DNA of 64,000 nucleotides from JBGQAS01 sp963699305 (GTDB lineage Bacteria > Chloroflexota > Anaerolineae > Anaerolineales > Anaerolineaceae): positions 1,736,001 through 1,800,000 of the forward strand of contig OY969431.1 of assembly GCA_963699305.1 (NCBI GenBank), given 5' to 3'. Each line of letters begins with the position of its first letter. Positions within the stretch are counted from its first letter, which is position 1. The position numbers and the translations under genes were made by a program. Below the pieces are notes generated by a model. That model was not told the origin of the DNA. It made no database searches and worked only from the letters and a program-made list of their open reading frames with translations. This document shows, piece by piece, positions 46,440-56,214 of the stretch.

Positions 46440-47008
46440 GGCTTGGTCAATTGCCTGCGAGGTAAATCGCCAGTAAATCGGCGGATCATCACCACCACCA
46501 TCACCGCCACAGCAGAAACCAGCACCTGCCAGGGTTTGTGGGTGACCGCCAGGAGGATCAGGATGGCGGGAAAAGCCACTGCAGCGAGTGCTGGACCGGG
46601 GGTTTTCTTGAAGATGAATATCATCGGCACCCCCAATAACCCTGCAAATCCGATCCATCCACCAATCCCCAGCAACGAACCAGCCGTGGAAGCCAGCCCC
46701 CATCCGCCTTTATCCCAGCGCAAGAATGGCCAGGAGTGCCCGGCAATGGGTGCCACAGCGATGAGCGGAAGCCAGTTCAGGTTCACTTTCATCACATATA
46801 CCGCCAGGAAGGGTGCGAGGAATCCTTTGCCGACGTCGACAATCAGGCATACGACTCCCTGCCATTTGCCCACATGCTTCCACACAGCCTTGGTGGACGG
46901 TTTTTCACCCATCTCCAGCGGTGATTTCTTTTTGAACCAGCGGAAAAATCCTTCAGCGGGTAGGATGGAACCCAGCAGGTAACCGGCGATAGCAAGAATG
47001 ATCTCCAT
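46436..47008 (-). CDS. PlsY-like membrane acyltransferase with altered motifs
   Basis: 190-aa, five- to six-helix protein of the PlsY (acyl-phosphate:glycerol-3-phosphate acyltransferase) family. The start GYLLGSILPAEGFF matches PlsY GYLLGSIPF. The second motif, normally GSGNxGATN, is absent (GEKPSTKAVWKHVGK). The third, normally KGGKGVAT, is DKGGWGLAST and so lacks a Lys. AGHSWPF is retained. It is located in the membrane; activity may differ from true PlsY. It overlaps comB and follows galE by 30 bp. Confidence 0.72.
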   Translation of the reverse strand: MEIILAIAGYLLGSILPAEGFFRWFKKKSPLEMGEKPSTKAVWKHVGKWQGVVCLIVDVGKGFLAPFLAVYVMKVNLNWLPLIAVAPIAGHSWPFLRWDKGGWGLASTAGSLLGIGGWIGFAGLLGVPMIFIFKKTPGPALAAVAFPAILILLAVTHKPWQVLVSAVAVMVVVMIRRFTGDLPRRQLTKP

Positions 47009-47038
47009 AATAAACCTCGATGCGGATGGTTGAACGGT

Positions 47039-48050
47039 TCAAAATCCGAGCACGGACTTGCGGACTTCACCCCATTTGAGCGCGTCTGCGATGCCCTGTT
47101 GAATGGATAGTTCGGTCTTCCAGTGCAAGCAGGAGGCGGCTTTATCGGCATTTGCGTACACGCCGGCAATATCCCCGGGACGGCGCCCCACTTCCCTACT
47201 CGACACTTTTTTGCCATAGACTTCCTCGAAAGCGGTCAGCATTTCACGCACGGTCACACCTTTGCCGGTACCCAGGTTGATGACCAGGTAGCCATCCGAT
47301 GGGTTGCCGGCGCGCAGGAAGGCATCATCAAATTCGGTCACCGCCTTGCACATGCGCCTGCGCCAGGTCCCACACATGGATGTAATCGCGGATACCGGTG
47401 CCATCCCGGGTGGGATAATCGGTGCCGGTGATCTCGAAGGCGGGCAACTCACCCAATGCCACTTGCACGAGCTTGCCCAGGATGTGACTCGGTTGGGCAT
47501 TCTGCAACCCGGTGCGCATCTTGGGATCGGCACCAATCAAGTTGAAATAACGCAGGGCGATCCCGTGCATGCCATAGGCGGAGCAGAAATCACGTAGCAC
47601 CATTTCCATCATGTACTTGGTACGGGCATACGGGTTATTAGGGTTAAGCGGCGATTCCTCGGTCACCATGAAACCGGGGACCACATCGTAAATGGCTGCT
47701 GAGGAACTGAACACCACGCGCCTGCAACCTGCCTCATTCAACGCCTGGAAAAGTTCAAGAGATTTCCCCACGTTCTCCCGGTAATATTCATACGGGTGTG
47801 AAACTGAAGCCGGGACAACGATCAAGGCGGCACAATGCACTGTGGCGTGAATATCGGGGTGCTCGGCGAAAATCCTTTTGACCAATGCCGCATCTGCAAT
47901 ATCACCCTTGTAGAAAATGCGATCCTTTGTGTATTCGATGCGCCCGGTGACGAGCGAATCGAGGATGACGGGTGTATGACCGGCATCCAGCAATGCTGAT
48001 GCAATCGTCGAACCGATGTAACCCGCCCCGCCTGTGATGAGGAATTTCAT
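47039..48050 (-). CDS. galE: UDP-glucose 4-epimerase, frame break at 47344-47347
   Basis: Extended short-chain dehydrogenase that interconverts UDP-glucose and UDP-galactose. NAD loop GGAGYIGS, Ser in FSSSAAIYD, catalytic YARTK, and the substrate segment YFNLIGADP. One extra base at 47344-47347 breaks the frame after DLAQAHVQ; the rest continues AVTEFDDAFLRAGN to the C-terminus. Repaired length is 336 aa, normal for GalE. AAAGGAG precedes the ATG. It probably supplies sugars for cell-envelope polymers together with the neighbouring membrane enzymes. Confidence 0.88.
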
Positions 48051-48142
48051 GATGCTCCTTTACTTCGAGATGACCTAATTATAAAAACATTTAATGAATT
48101 TATGATTCCAATTTCGGGTTTGATTTCCCATTGCCACGACTT

Positions 48143-48538
48143 TCACTTATGCTTCACTTCATTAAAAATAAACAAACCTATAACGGTGATGATGGCAATC
48201 CAGATCAGGATGATCAGAGCAGCCATCCACCAGTTAGTTGGTTTTTTATCGCGCAGATGCCGCTCTGCCCGCAGTCTTGCATCCACCATCACCACTGGGG
48301 GGATCATCTTCAGCGCCAGGACGATCCCGGCGGGGACCAGGATGAGGTCATCCAGGTAACCCAGCACCGGGATAAAATCGGGGATCAAGTCAATGGGACT
48401 GAAGGCGTACGCCACCACCAACGCAGCAAATAGCCTGGCATACCAGGGAGTGCGCTTATCCTTGTATGCAAACATCAGCGCGAGGGTATCGCGTTGGAGC
48501 ATCGCAGCACGTTTTTTTAACTTTTCAATCCATGACAT
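48143..48538 (-). CDS. DUF1232 (YkvA-like) membrane protein
   Basis: 131-aa membrane protein. The DUF1232 core is YKDKRTPWYARLFAALVVAYAFSPIDLIPDFIPVLGYLDDLIL, with the hallmark SPIDLIPDFIP turn; a further C-terminal helix WWMAALIILIWIAIITVIG follows. Function unknown across the family. It starts 7 bp after the stop of the penicillin-binding protein, so it is probably its last operon partner. Confidence 0.85.
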   Translation of the reverse strand: MSWIEKLKKRAAMLQRDTLALMFAYKDKRTPWYARLFAALVVAYAFSPIDLIPDFIPVLGYLDDLILVPAGIVLALKMIPPVVMVDARLRAERHLRDKKPTNWWMAALIILIWIAIITVIGLFIFNEVKHK

Positions 48539-48545
48539 GGCAATC

Positions 48546-51430
48546 CTAGGGCGTAATGAGGAATTTAATGGAATCACTTTCCACCACATTGCCGGCGATA
48601 TCGATGGCTTTGACCACCAGCGTGTGGCTGCCGGCTGTCATCGACACCGGGTAGGCATACGGTGCAACAGTGCGTTCAGCGACCTTTTCGCCATCCAGCC
48701 ACCATTCAACGCTTTTCAAACCCAAATTATCACTGGCTGTGGCAAGAAGGGTTAACGTGCCGTTAGCTGGCAGTTTTACCTTATCACCCGTTTGGGGAAA
48801 TGGGATGGAGAGTTCCGGGAGAGAGTTATCCACGGTAACCTGCAGAACGGCGGTCTCATATGTTCGATCGGGATGCAGCACGATGAGCCGGATGGCGTAC
48901 AGCCCATCCAAGCCACTGGTGTTCCATTCCGCAAGCGAACCATACAACACCGGCTGGGTGAGGGTTTCACCGATCCGCAACCAGCGCTGCGGTGCAATCC
49001 CCTTACCCACCTCCACCCAGGCTTCCTGAAATTGCTCGCCGCTGGCGGTACCCAGGAAGTCAACCGTTCCATTGACATACGAATATGCCGCAGGGGAGGA
49101 AAAGCCGATATTGGGATTTGCGGGTTGCGGCTGGATGAGGTCATATTCCTCGGGAGGGAGCGGCAGATTTGCCATCTCCGCCCACTGGCGTGCCTGCTCG
49201 GGAATGACCAGGAAAACGTGCTTCTCGATCAATTCAGGCGAGGTATACACGGTTGCCAGGCGGCCTGTTTCCCGGTTGATGAGCACTTCCCGGTAGAGCT
49301 GATCCGTGCTCAACGGCTCATTCCCGGTTAGAAATACTTCCTGCACGACGGTTGGGCAATCTTCGGTGGGGAGCATCCCGGAAGGATCACACACATTCAC
49401 AGTACTGATCCCCGGTGGAGGACTCCAACCCAGAGCCGGTAAACCCTGGTGCGCAACTTTCATCACCGCCAGCCACCATTGAGCCGACATGCCGGTAGTC
49501 AAGTGAACATCCATGGTGCCCGCTGGCAGACCGAGCCAGGCAACCATCACGCGCTGCGGTGTATAACCGACCATCCAGGAATTCAACCCGTCGGCAGTCT
49601 GACCAATTTTCAACCCTGCCGGGCGGTTAAGGCTATCGATCAGCATGGGATACGGATCTTCGGTGTGTGCGCTGGTATCGGTCAGCACATCGTTGACCAG
49701 GTAGGCAAGCTGCGAGGAAAGGATGGAGCGCACCTGACGATTGTTCTCATCCAACATCGCTGCACCGTCCGCTTGAGTGACGCTCAACACGGTCACCGGC
49801 GAAAGACCTCCACTACCCAGGTCCCATCCCTGCATGCTGCCCTGGTTGGCAAAAACAGCATATGCCTGCCCCAAGCGCAGGGGGGAAGTTTCTCCCCCCC
49901 GAAGAGAAGTTCTGAAGGTGCATCCAATACAGTGAAATTAACCACGCCAAAAGGTTCGGTAAGCTGCCAGATATTCTGCGCTCCGAATTGATCCAAAATC
50001 TGCACCTGGGGAACGAGGATATCGTTGGCAATGGCAGTGCGCAGTCGCGTGGGTCCGCGAAAACGACCATCCGGGTTGCTGAACCCGGTCAGATCGTTGG
50101 GAAGGCTGGATGGGATATCCCAAACCAGGTTGGCGGGAGATACACCGCGGGTGAATGCAACTGCAGCCAAAAAGGGAGTCATGAGGGAACCCGGGGCATG
50201 GCTCAATAACGCCTGCCCAGTCTTATCCAGGGAGCTATCGCCGACGAGTGCAAGCACCTCTCCGGTCTGTGGATCCAGGATGACGGCGCTGCCGGAAAGG
50301 CTGGAGGGGAATCCCTGCTGCAATGCCGGCACCGCCGTGATATAACGCGCCGCATCGCAGGACGTTCCTTCAGGCAGCTGGAAACTGCCGGTTTGCATTA
50401 CCAGGCGCGATAGTTGCGTTTGCAGGGAACACATGGTTTGCAACTGTAAATTGATATCCACGGTGGTCACCAGTTTTAACCCACCGCGTTCCAGGCGATG
50501 CTCAGCGAACCTGGATTCCAGCTGGGATAGGATCACGTTGACCAGAGCATCATACAAACCGTGTATCACGGGAGGCTGTTCCTTGAACAAGGTCACTTCA
50601 CTGCGCGATTGGAGCAACTGCTCGCGCGTGATGATGCCCTTGATAAACAATTCCGCCAGCACCTGCTCCTGAACGAGCCGGGCGCTGCTTGGGGCGTCCA
50701 GGGGGTTGAGTGCGGGTGAGCGGGCAGTCCCGGCAAGCAGAGCCGCCTCGGAAAGGCTAAGGATTTGGGCGGTCTTTCCCAGGTACAACCATGCCGCTTC
50801 CTGTGCGCCAAATGCCCGGTGACCGAAGTACAGGCTGTTCACATACCACTCAAGCACCTGCTCACGACCATAGCGTGCCACCAACTGAGCACCGAGCAGA
50901 TGCATGCGCAATGCTTTTTGACCGGAATTTTCCTCCTGCCAGAGCAACAGCGTGGAAGCCAGCTGCTCGGCAATGGTGGATGGGGTGGGGTCGTACAAGC
51001 GCGCCAGGTTGAAACCCGGGCTGGACCAGAAATCCGGCTGTTCGATGCCCACGATGGCAGCCACGAGCGTGGAGGAAATCGTTGCGCCCTTTTGTGGGTC
51101 AAGATACAAGTATGAACGCTGGATCCCGGGATTATCTAGGCGGGCAATTTCCACCTGGGTAGTGCGATCAAAAAATCGGGTTGGCTGCATGAGCGACCCC
51201 GATTGAGGATCAAGCATCGCTTCCAACTGCTCGATCGCAGGCAGCGAACGGGTGATCTGAACAATGGAAAATCCCAAGCCGATCAATACCAGCATGGCAA
51301 CCAGGAAAGCTGCGGCGACCATCGCCAGCATTAACTGACCCAAGCGGCGCACCGGATGACGCATTTTCCGTTCGCGGCGCGAACGACGCCGGCGAATGAT
51401 CTTGGCAACCAGGTTGGGAGGGATGGGCAT
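48546..51430 (-). CDS. Class A penicillin-binding protein-like, transpeptidase motifs altered; frame break at 49894-49900
   Basis: Repaired length is about 961 aa. Arg-rich cytoplasmic tail, one anchor helix (about 34-55), GT51 transglycosylase-like domain (ESxEQPDF-type VGIEQPDF, PSTIAEQL, LEWYVNSLYFG), a transpeptidase domain (about 330-680), and a C-terminal Ig-like domain. The SxxK box reads PGSLMTPF (Lys replaced by Thr) and KTG reads LKIGQT, so transpeptidation is doubtful. One base is missing from the C7 run at 49894-49900. It follows the TPR gene by 4 bp and precedes the DUF1232 gene. Confidence 0.82.
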
Positions 51431-51434
51431 GCTC

Positions 51435-53291
51435 TTACGGCTTGGTGGGATTGGTGGTTGGTGTGGGAGTGGGTGTCCGGGTCGGTGTGAGCGTTTTCGT
51501 TGGGGTGCGCGTCACGGTGGGAGTACGGGTGATGGTGGCAGTGGGAACAGTGGGCGTTCGGCTGGGCGTGGCGGACGGTGTGGAGGTGCGCAATACCTCG
51601 ATGTGCAGGATGGCGGCTTCGCGCCACTCGGCGGGAACATCCGTGACAGGCATTGCCAATAAGTTCTGCCATTCCTTCACTGCGGCACCTACTTTCACCT
51701 GGTTTTCCGACACCAGACCTTCCAAAGAGAGGGCACGCCAGTATACGATATTGGCCTTGTCTTTACCGGAGGTCATGTATGCTTCCGTCCGGCTGAGCTG
51801 GGTATAGGCATTTCCAAACTGTTCCGTTTTGACGTAGGCAATACCCAGTCCGAGGTTTGCATCGTACGACGTGCTGTTGGTGCGGAGCGCCTTGGTAAAA
51901 TCCGCTGCTGCCAGGTCGCCTTTGTCCTGGTCCAGATAAATGTACCCACGCTGGATGTAAATTTCATAACCACCCGCACCTGCGGTAATGGCTTTTGCAT
52001 AGGATTCCAGTGCTGACTGCAGGTCTCCGTTCGCTTGGAAGGCACGACCGAGCATCGCCCAAGCCTGCGTGTCCTGCCCGTCATATGCCACGTAGGTCTC
52101 CAACGGATCCAGCGATTCCAAGTACTTGCCCTTCAACTGCAGTATTTCACCGATCAGGCGGTACACCGGCAGCATGGTGATATCGCGCTGGTTCGCGATC
52201 TGCGCCTGATCCAGCGCCAGGTCGATCTGCCCGGCGATCATGAACACCACGGCGCGGTAATAATTCACCAGGGGTGAATCCGGCAACAGTCTTCCGGCTG
52301 TGTCCAGATATCCCAGCGCGGCTTCTTCCTTTTTATTCCGGATCAACATGGCGGCGTAGTCGATGTAGGTCTCTGCCATGTTGGGGTCCAGCTGCATGGC
52401 TTTTTGAAAATCCACTTCCGCGGTATCGTAGTCCTTGGCATTTTTCATCAGCCGCGTGCGGGCACGACCCAGGTAGGCGGGAGCAAAATTGGCGTTCTTG
52501 GCAATCGCGGTGTTGTACATGCCTATGGCTTTATCGTATTCGCCTGTAAAACGGTAGGCTTCCCCCATCAGGTAATAGGCATCCAGTGCCCCACCTTCGG
52601 CGGTGACCACCTGCTGCATATAGTTGAGCACCAGAGCCCAATCGCCGCGGGCAAAGGCGCGCAACCCGGCGGAATAAGCTTCCAGAAGCGGATGGGCGGT
52701 GCTGACGTAAAGTGGCGTCGGGGTATAGGTCGCATCCAGGTAAGTCCAGAGCGGCTCGCGCGGACCAACCGGACCCACGGAGGTGCCGGGAGCCGGAGAA
52801 GGTGTAGCGGAAGCGGTGGCAGTGGCGCCCATAATACTGGAAAGCGTGGGGGCGTTGCGGCGCGGCATGACCGTGTTGATGAGCAAAAAGTATCCGGCGA
52901 TGATGAAGACCACGATGGTCACAAAAATGAACGCCAGTTGCCCGACCAATTTGCCGATGTTCGGTCTTGGACCTGCCGGTTTCAAAAATCGCTTCTCCCA
53001 ATCATTGATCTGCAGTTTCAGCGGGATCGCCAGGCTGGGATCGGGGGGGATTTCACCGGCAAGCCCCAAGGTATAACGAGCTGCCCGGGACTGGGGATCC
53101 AGCCGGTACAATTCCTTCAAGCAGTACAGGCGTTCCTTTTTGGTTTCCACCGCCATGCTCATCCACAGCCAATACTGTGGATTCTCCCTATCCTGTTTCA
53201 AGAGTTGGGTGAGCAGCTTTCGGGCGTTGGAAAGATCCCCACTTTTTACCGACTGCTGGGCTTCTTCGAGCATCTCCTGTGCCTGGGACAT
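51435..53291 (-). CDS. TPR protein with one membrane helix and Thr/Pro-rich tail
   Basis: 618-aa protein. N-terminal cytoplasmic TPR pair (residues 1-75), membrane helix AFIFVTIVVFIIAGYFLLI (about 122-140), eight or more extracytoplasmic TPR motifs (about 200-555), and a C-terminal Thr/Pro-rich tail of PT-repeats (about 575-618). It lies 4 bp upstream of the PBP-like gene and likely scaffolds it at the envelope. An extended -10 (TGCTAAACT) ends 6 bp before the ATG, suggesting a leaderless message. Confidence 0.85.
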   Translation of the reverse strand: MSQAQEMLEEAQQSVKSGDLSNARKLLTQLLKQDRENPQYWLWMSMAVETKKERLYCLKELYRLDPQSRAARYTLGLAGEIPPDPSLAIPLKLQINDWEKRFLKPAGPRPNIGKLVGQLAFIFVTIVVFIIAGYFLLINTVMPRRNAPTLSSIMGATATASATPSPAPGTSVGPVGPREPLWTYLDATYTPTPLYVSTAHPLLEAYSAGLRAFARGDWALVLNYMQQVVTAEGGALDAYYLMGEAYRFTGEYDKAIGMYNTAIAKNANFAPAYLGRARTRLMKNAKDYDTAEVDFQKAMQLDPNMAETYIDYAAMLIRNKKEEAALGYLDTAGRLLPDSPLVNYYRAVVFMIAGQIDLALDQAQIANQRDITMLPVYRLIGEILQLKGKYLESLDPLETYVAYDGQDTQAWAMLGRAFQANGDLQSALESYAKAITAGAGGYEIYIQRGYIYLDQDKGDLAAADFTKALRTNSTSYDANLGLGIAYVKTEQFGNAYTQLSRTEAYMTSGKDKANIVYWRALSLEGLVSENQVKVGAAVKEWQNLLAMPVTDVPAEWREAAILHIEVLRTSTPSATPSRTPTVPTATITRTPTVTRTPTKTLTPTRTPTPTPTTNPTKP

Positions 53292-53297
53292 GCATTC

Positions 53298-53303
53298 AGT
53301 TTA
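53298..53303 (-). promoter_or_regulatory. Extended -10 of the TPR-PBP operon
   Basis: On the minus strand TGC-TAAACT-N6-ATG. The 6-base gap matches gatC, radA and the RNase D-like gene. Confidence 0.4.
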
Positions 53304-53357
53304 GCACAGCCTCCACCATCGGGCAAGATTGAAGCGCGAACGCCGGGAAATGTGTTT

Positions 53358-53366
53358 TGCTATAAT
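53358..53366 (+). promoter_or_regulatory. Extended -10 promoter of the radical SAM gene
   Basis: TGCTATAAT is an extended -10 (TGn-TATAAT); the ATG is at 53382, giving a leader of about 9 bases with AGAGG. Confidence 0.5.
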
Positions 53367-53381
53367 GAAGATAGAGGCAGT

Positions 53382-54491
53382 ATGGAAAAACCAGCGGATA
53401 TTCTCGACAAGCTTGCATTTGAAGGTTCGCTATTCACCAGAGACGACGACCATAAAATCCTCTGCCACGCCTGCGCGCACCGCTGCAAGATCGCGCCCGG
53501 CAAGCGCGGCATCTGCCAGGTGCGCTTCAACCGGGAGGGCGAGCTGATGGTTCCGCACGGTTACGTCGCCGGGGCGGCGGTGGATCCCATCGAGAAGAAA
53601 CCGTTCGCACATTTCCTGCCCGGCAGCGATGCGCTGACCTTTGGCATGCTGGGATGCAACCTGAAATGCGATTTTTGCCAGAACTGGTTCACCTCCCAGG
53701 CGCTGCGCGACCCGGAAGCGCGGGTTTCTCAGGATGCGATCCAGAAGGTTTCCGCCGAGCAGCTCATCCAATATGCCAAACGCTCGCACGCCAGCATCAT
53801 CGCCTCATCTTACAATGAACCGTTGATCACCAGCGAGTGGGCGATGGAGATCTTCCGCCTGGCGGTCAAGCAAGCCATCGACTGCGTGTACATCTCCAAC
53901 GGATTCGCCACCCCCGAAGTGCTGGAGTTCCTGCAGCCGTGCGTGAAAGGCTTCAAGGTGGACCTGAAAACCATGCAGGATGCACAATACCGGCAGTGCG
54001 GCGGCAGGCTGCAGCCGGTGCTCGACAGCATCATCAAGGCGAGGCAACTGGGCATGTGGGTGGAGGTGGTCACGCTGGTCATCCCCGGCTTCAACGACAG
54101 CAACGAGGAGCTGTGGGATGCGGCGCGCTTCATCAGTTCGGTATCACCGGATGTACCGTGGCACGTCACCGCCTTTCACCCCGATTACCGGCACACGGAT
54201 GCCTCCGCCACGACCGCGACGCTGTTACAACGCGCCGCCGATATCGGGCAGGAAGCCGGGCTGCGCTATGTGTATGCGGGCAATTTACCGGGGAGGGTGG
54301 GTTCGCTGGAGGATACCTTCTGCCCCACATGCACCGAGCGCCTGGTGCAGCGCCGGGGATTCAGCGTGCTTGAGTACCGCATCACCGGAGAGGGAACTTG
54401 CCCGAAATGCAAGACGAAGATCGGCGGGGTGTGGACGGATGATCCATCTACAGTGCAAATTGGGGGTTGGGGATTACCGAGAAGAATTTAA
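53382..54491 (+). CDS. amrS: AmmeMemoRadiSam-type radical SAM protein (AmrS-like)
   Basis: 369-aa radical SAM enzyme related to pyruvate formate-lyase activating proteins. [4Fe-4S] motif GCNLKCDFC (Cys92/96/99), an N-terminal Cys cluster (HACAHRC, about 28-45), SSYNEPLI for SAM and substrate, and a C-terminal zinc ribbon CPTC...CPKC. Related AmmeMemoRadiSam systems pair this enzyme with AMMECR1 and MEMO proteins, which are not in view. A much longer open frame upstream is antisense to the TPR gene and rejected. Substrate unknown. Confidence 0.88.
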   Translation: MEKPADILDKLAFEGSLFTRDDDHKILCHACAHRCKIAPGKRGICQVRFNREGELMVPHGYVAGAAVDPIEKKPFAHFLPGSDALTFGMLGCNLKCDFCQNWFTSQALRDPEARVSQDAIQKVSAEQLIQYAKRSHASIIASSYNEPLITSEWAMEIFRLAVKQAIDCVYISNGFATPEVLEFLQPCVKGFKVDLKTMQDAQYRQCGGRLQPVLDSIIKARQLGMWVEVVTLVIPGFNDSNEELWDAARFISSVSPDVPWHVTAFHPDYRHTDASATTATLLQRAADIGQEAGLRYVYAGNLPGRVGSLEDTFCPTCTERLVQRRGFSVLEYRITGEGTCPKCKTKIGGVWTDDPSTVQIGGWGLPRRI

Positions 54492-54681
54492 AGGTTAAAG
54501 AAATTGCACTTCTCCTGACGATATTTCAAATTTCTTACAACAATGCAATGCCCTTAACATAAATTCTTGCATATATGTTAAGTCAAAACCATCATTCCAG
54601 CACTACAATGAGCGTAACTCGTCTGGACAATGCGTGTTAAAACAGTCAAATAACGCTATTACCGGTTGAGTGAGGTGAACT

Positions 54682-54771
54682 ATGTCCGCTGTTGTGTACC
54701 TGGTCGTTGTTTTCTTTGGGCTGGTGTTCGGTGTGATGAGTTTCTCCGGGCTCAAGCCCCGCCAACGTTAA
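54682..54771 (+). CDS. 29-aa single-helix membrane micropeptide
   Basis: ATG 54682 after GAGTGAGGTGA. The peptide is MSAVVYLVVVFFGLVFGVMS followed by FSGLKPRQR: one membrane helix and a cationic end. It is placed between the radical SAM and DinB genes with hairpins just downstream (54833-54862), so it may have its own transcript. No family recognised. Short length limits certainty. Confidence 0.45.
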   Translation: MSAVVYLVVVFFGLVFGVMSFSGLKPRQR

Positions 54772-54832
54772 TATTCACATTCCAAAAACAGATCCTCCTG
54801 CAAGGATCGTGGATCTTTTACCCTGTTTTTCT

Positions 54833-54866
54833 GACAGGCTCCCCTTCACCGGGGAGTCTGTCATTT
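54833..54866 (+). terminator. Terminator hairpin downstream of the micropeptide
   Basis: GACAGGCTCCCC-TTCAC-CGGGGAGTCTGTC stem (one G-T wobble) followed by ATTTCTT; overlaps the 3' end of the leftward DinB gene by a few bases. Confidence 0.55.
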
Positions 54867-55565
54867 CTTCAGCAGTTTGCGGATGTGGTCGATGTGGTCC
54901 AGCTCATGCCAGACCGCGCGGCGCAGCATCTTGCGCGGGCTCCAGAGCTCTCCCGCCCTGCCGACCACCTTTTCCATCCCTTCGGTTTCCGGCAGGATAT
55001 GCAGAAAGCGTTGGCGCACAGCAAACAGGCGTTCAACCGCATCCTTGGGCAGCTCGTTCCGCGCGGTGCCTGACATATCCAGGCGATCCATATACCACCA
55101 CTCGGCATTGGCAATGTGCTCCATCACTCCGCGGATGCTCCAGCGCTCGTGATCATAGGTTTTATCCAATGTGGCTGCGGGAAGTTTTTCGGTCAATTTT
55201 AGCAAGTCCTCTCGGCTCCAAGTCAACACCTGCGCGGCTCTCTTCGTATCCATGCGTGTCAAAGGCAGCCAATCATGCCGGAACCAGGCATCCACCTCGT
55301 ATCCATCCATGGCGAGGTCGAATTTTTCATCCACAACATAACAATCGAAGGTTTCCTGAAGTTGGACATCAAAATCGGTGATGTCGCGGCACCAGGATTC
55401 CTCGGTGTGCGCGGCCAGCCAACGTTGATATTCCACAAAGGCTGCAGGGAAATTGACAAGCGCTTCGGCGGCATCTTTGCCATTCGAGAAACAGCCGGGA
55501 AGTTCCAGCGCCCAAAGCAGCGAATGCCCGTCCATGTTATTTTCAAGCCAGACTTTAATGATCAT
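54861..55565 (-). CDS. DinB-family protein with HicB-like N-terminus
   Basis: 234-aa soluble protein. The first 50 residues (IIKVWLENNMDGHSLLWALELPGCFSNGKDAAEALVNF) match the HicB-type antitoxin core (partial RNase H fold, ELPGC-S-G-EAL). The C-terminal 130 residues are a DinB four-helix bundle (EHIANAEWWYMDRL, HELDHIDHIRKLL) with the three-His pattern of divalent metal. The HicB part lacks an HTH, so toxin neutralisation or autoregulation is unlikely. It is transcribed divergently from the ECF S-component with its own TATAAT (55595-55600). Confidence 0.75.
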   Translation of the reverse strand: MIIKVWLENNMDGHSLLWALELPGCFSNGKDAAEALVNFPAAFVEYQRWLAAHTEESWCRDITDFDVQLQETFDCYVVDEKFDLAMDGYEVDAWFRHDWLPLTRMDTKRAAQVLTWSREDLLKLTEKLPAATLDKTYDHERWSIRGVMEHIANAEWWYMDRLDMSGTARNELPKDAVERLFAVRQRFLHILPETEGMEKVVGRAGELWSPRKMLRRAVWHELDHIDHIRKLLKK

Positions 55566-55619
55566 GATTTCTCCATTTTCCCGACCCAACCGTCATTATA
55601 GCATCCCAAAACGAACGGG

Positions 55620-55625
55620 TATAAT
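55620..55625 (+). promoter_or_regulatory. -10 box of the ECF S-component gene
   Basis: TATAAT 28 bp upstream of the ATG, followed by CCGGAGG. The opposite strand has TATAAT at 55595-55600 for the DinB gene, giving back-to-back promoters. Confidence 0.5.
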
Positions 55626-55653
55626 GGGTGCAAATTGATTCTCCGGAGGGATC

Positions 55654-56214
55654 ATGGCAAACGATCGGACACGTAAGATTGTTGTGTCAGGGGTTTTGGC
55701 GGCAATCGCCTGCATATTGGGGCTGACACACTGGGGGTTCATCCCGTGGTTCAGCGGGGCTGCGCTCACCATCATGCATGTGCCCGCCATTATCGGCGCA
55801 GTGCTGGAAGGACCCTGGGTGGGAATGGTCATCGGGCTGATCTTCGGTTTGTTCAGCATGCTGCAGGCAGCCATTGCGCCAACCGGACCAACGGATGTTT
55901 GGTTCACAAACCCGTTTCTGGCGGTACTGCCGCGCATCTTTATAGGATTATTCGCCTGGCTGGCATACCGCGCCCTTAAGCGCTGGCAGATCCCCGCCAT
56001 CATCACCGCGGGCATCGTCGGCAGCCTGACCAACACCTTCCTGGTGTTGGGGATGATCGGCTTGCTCGGGTACGTTCCGTGGGCAGCACTGCCCATGATC
56101 GTGCTGGTCAATGGGCTACCGGAAGCTGCGCTCTCCGCCATCATCACGCTGGTGGTAGTGGCAGCCTGGCGCAGGATCCAGCTGGGCAAACGCAAAGGAT
56201 CGAACCTAGAATAG
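55654..56214 (+). CDS. ECF transporter S component (substrate-binding)
   Basis: 186-aa integral membrane protein with six helices, the S-component that captures a vitamin or metal. LTIMHVPAIIGAVLEGPWVGMVIGLIFG is typical of S units with the ALTIMHVPVIIGA-type motif. There is no riboswitch visible in its short leader, so the substrate (folate, riboflavin, queuosine precursor and others) cannot be assigned. Its 3' end overlaps the convergent EcfT gene by 9 bp. Confidence 0.85.
   Translation: MANDRTRKIVVSGVLAAIACILGLTHWGFIPWFSGAALTIMHVPAIIGAVLEGPWVGMVIGLIFGLFSMLQAAIAPTGPTDVWFTNPFLAVLPRIFIGLFAWLAYRALKRWQIPAIITAGIVGSLTNTFLVLGMIGLLGYVPWAALPMIVLVNGLPEAALSAIITLVVVAAWRRIQLGKRKGSNLE

Noticed and set aside
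46440..46703. N-terminal extension of the ComB-like protein
   Set aside because: It overlaps the PlsY-like gene in another frame; ATGA coupling gives the natural start at 46439.
51435..51570. Direct repeats encoding the Thr/Pro-rich tail, as possible CRISPR or tandem array
   Set aside because: The repeats are in frame as PT-type codons of the TPR protein tail; no spacers.
52404..53381. Extension of the radical SAM gene by 326 codons
   Set aside because: The added part is antisense to the TPR gene; the enzyme's own start at 53382 has a promoter and the correct N-terminus.
54861..55565. HicAB toxin-antitoxin module
   Set aside because: No HicA-like gene adjacent and no DNA-binding tail on the HicB-like part.
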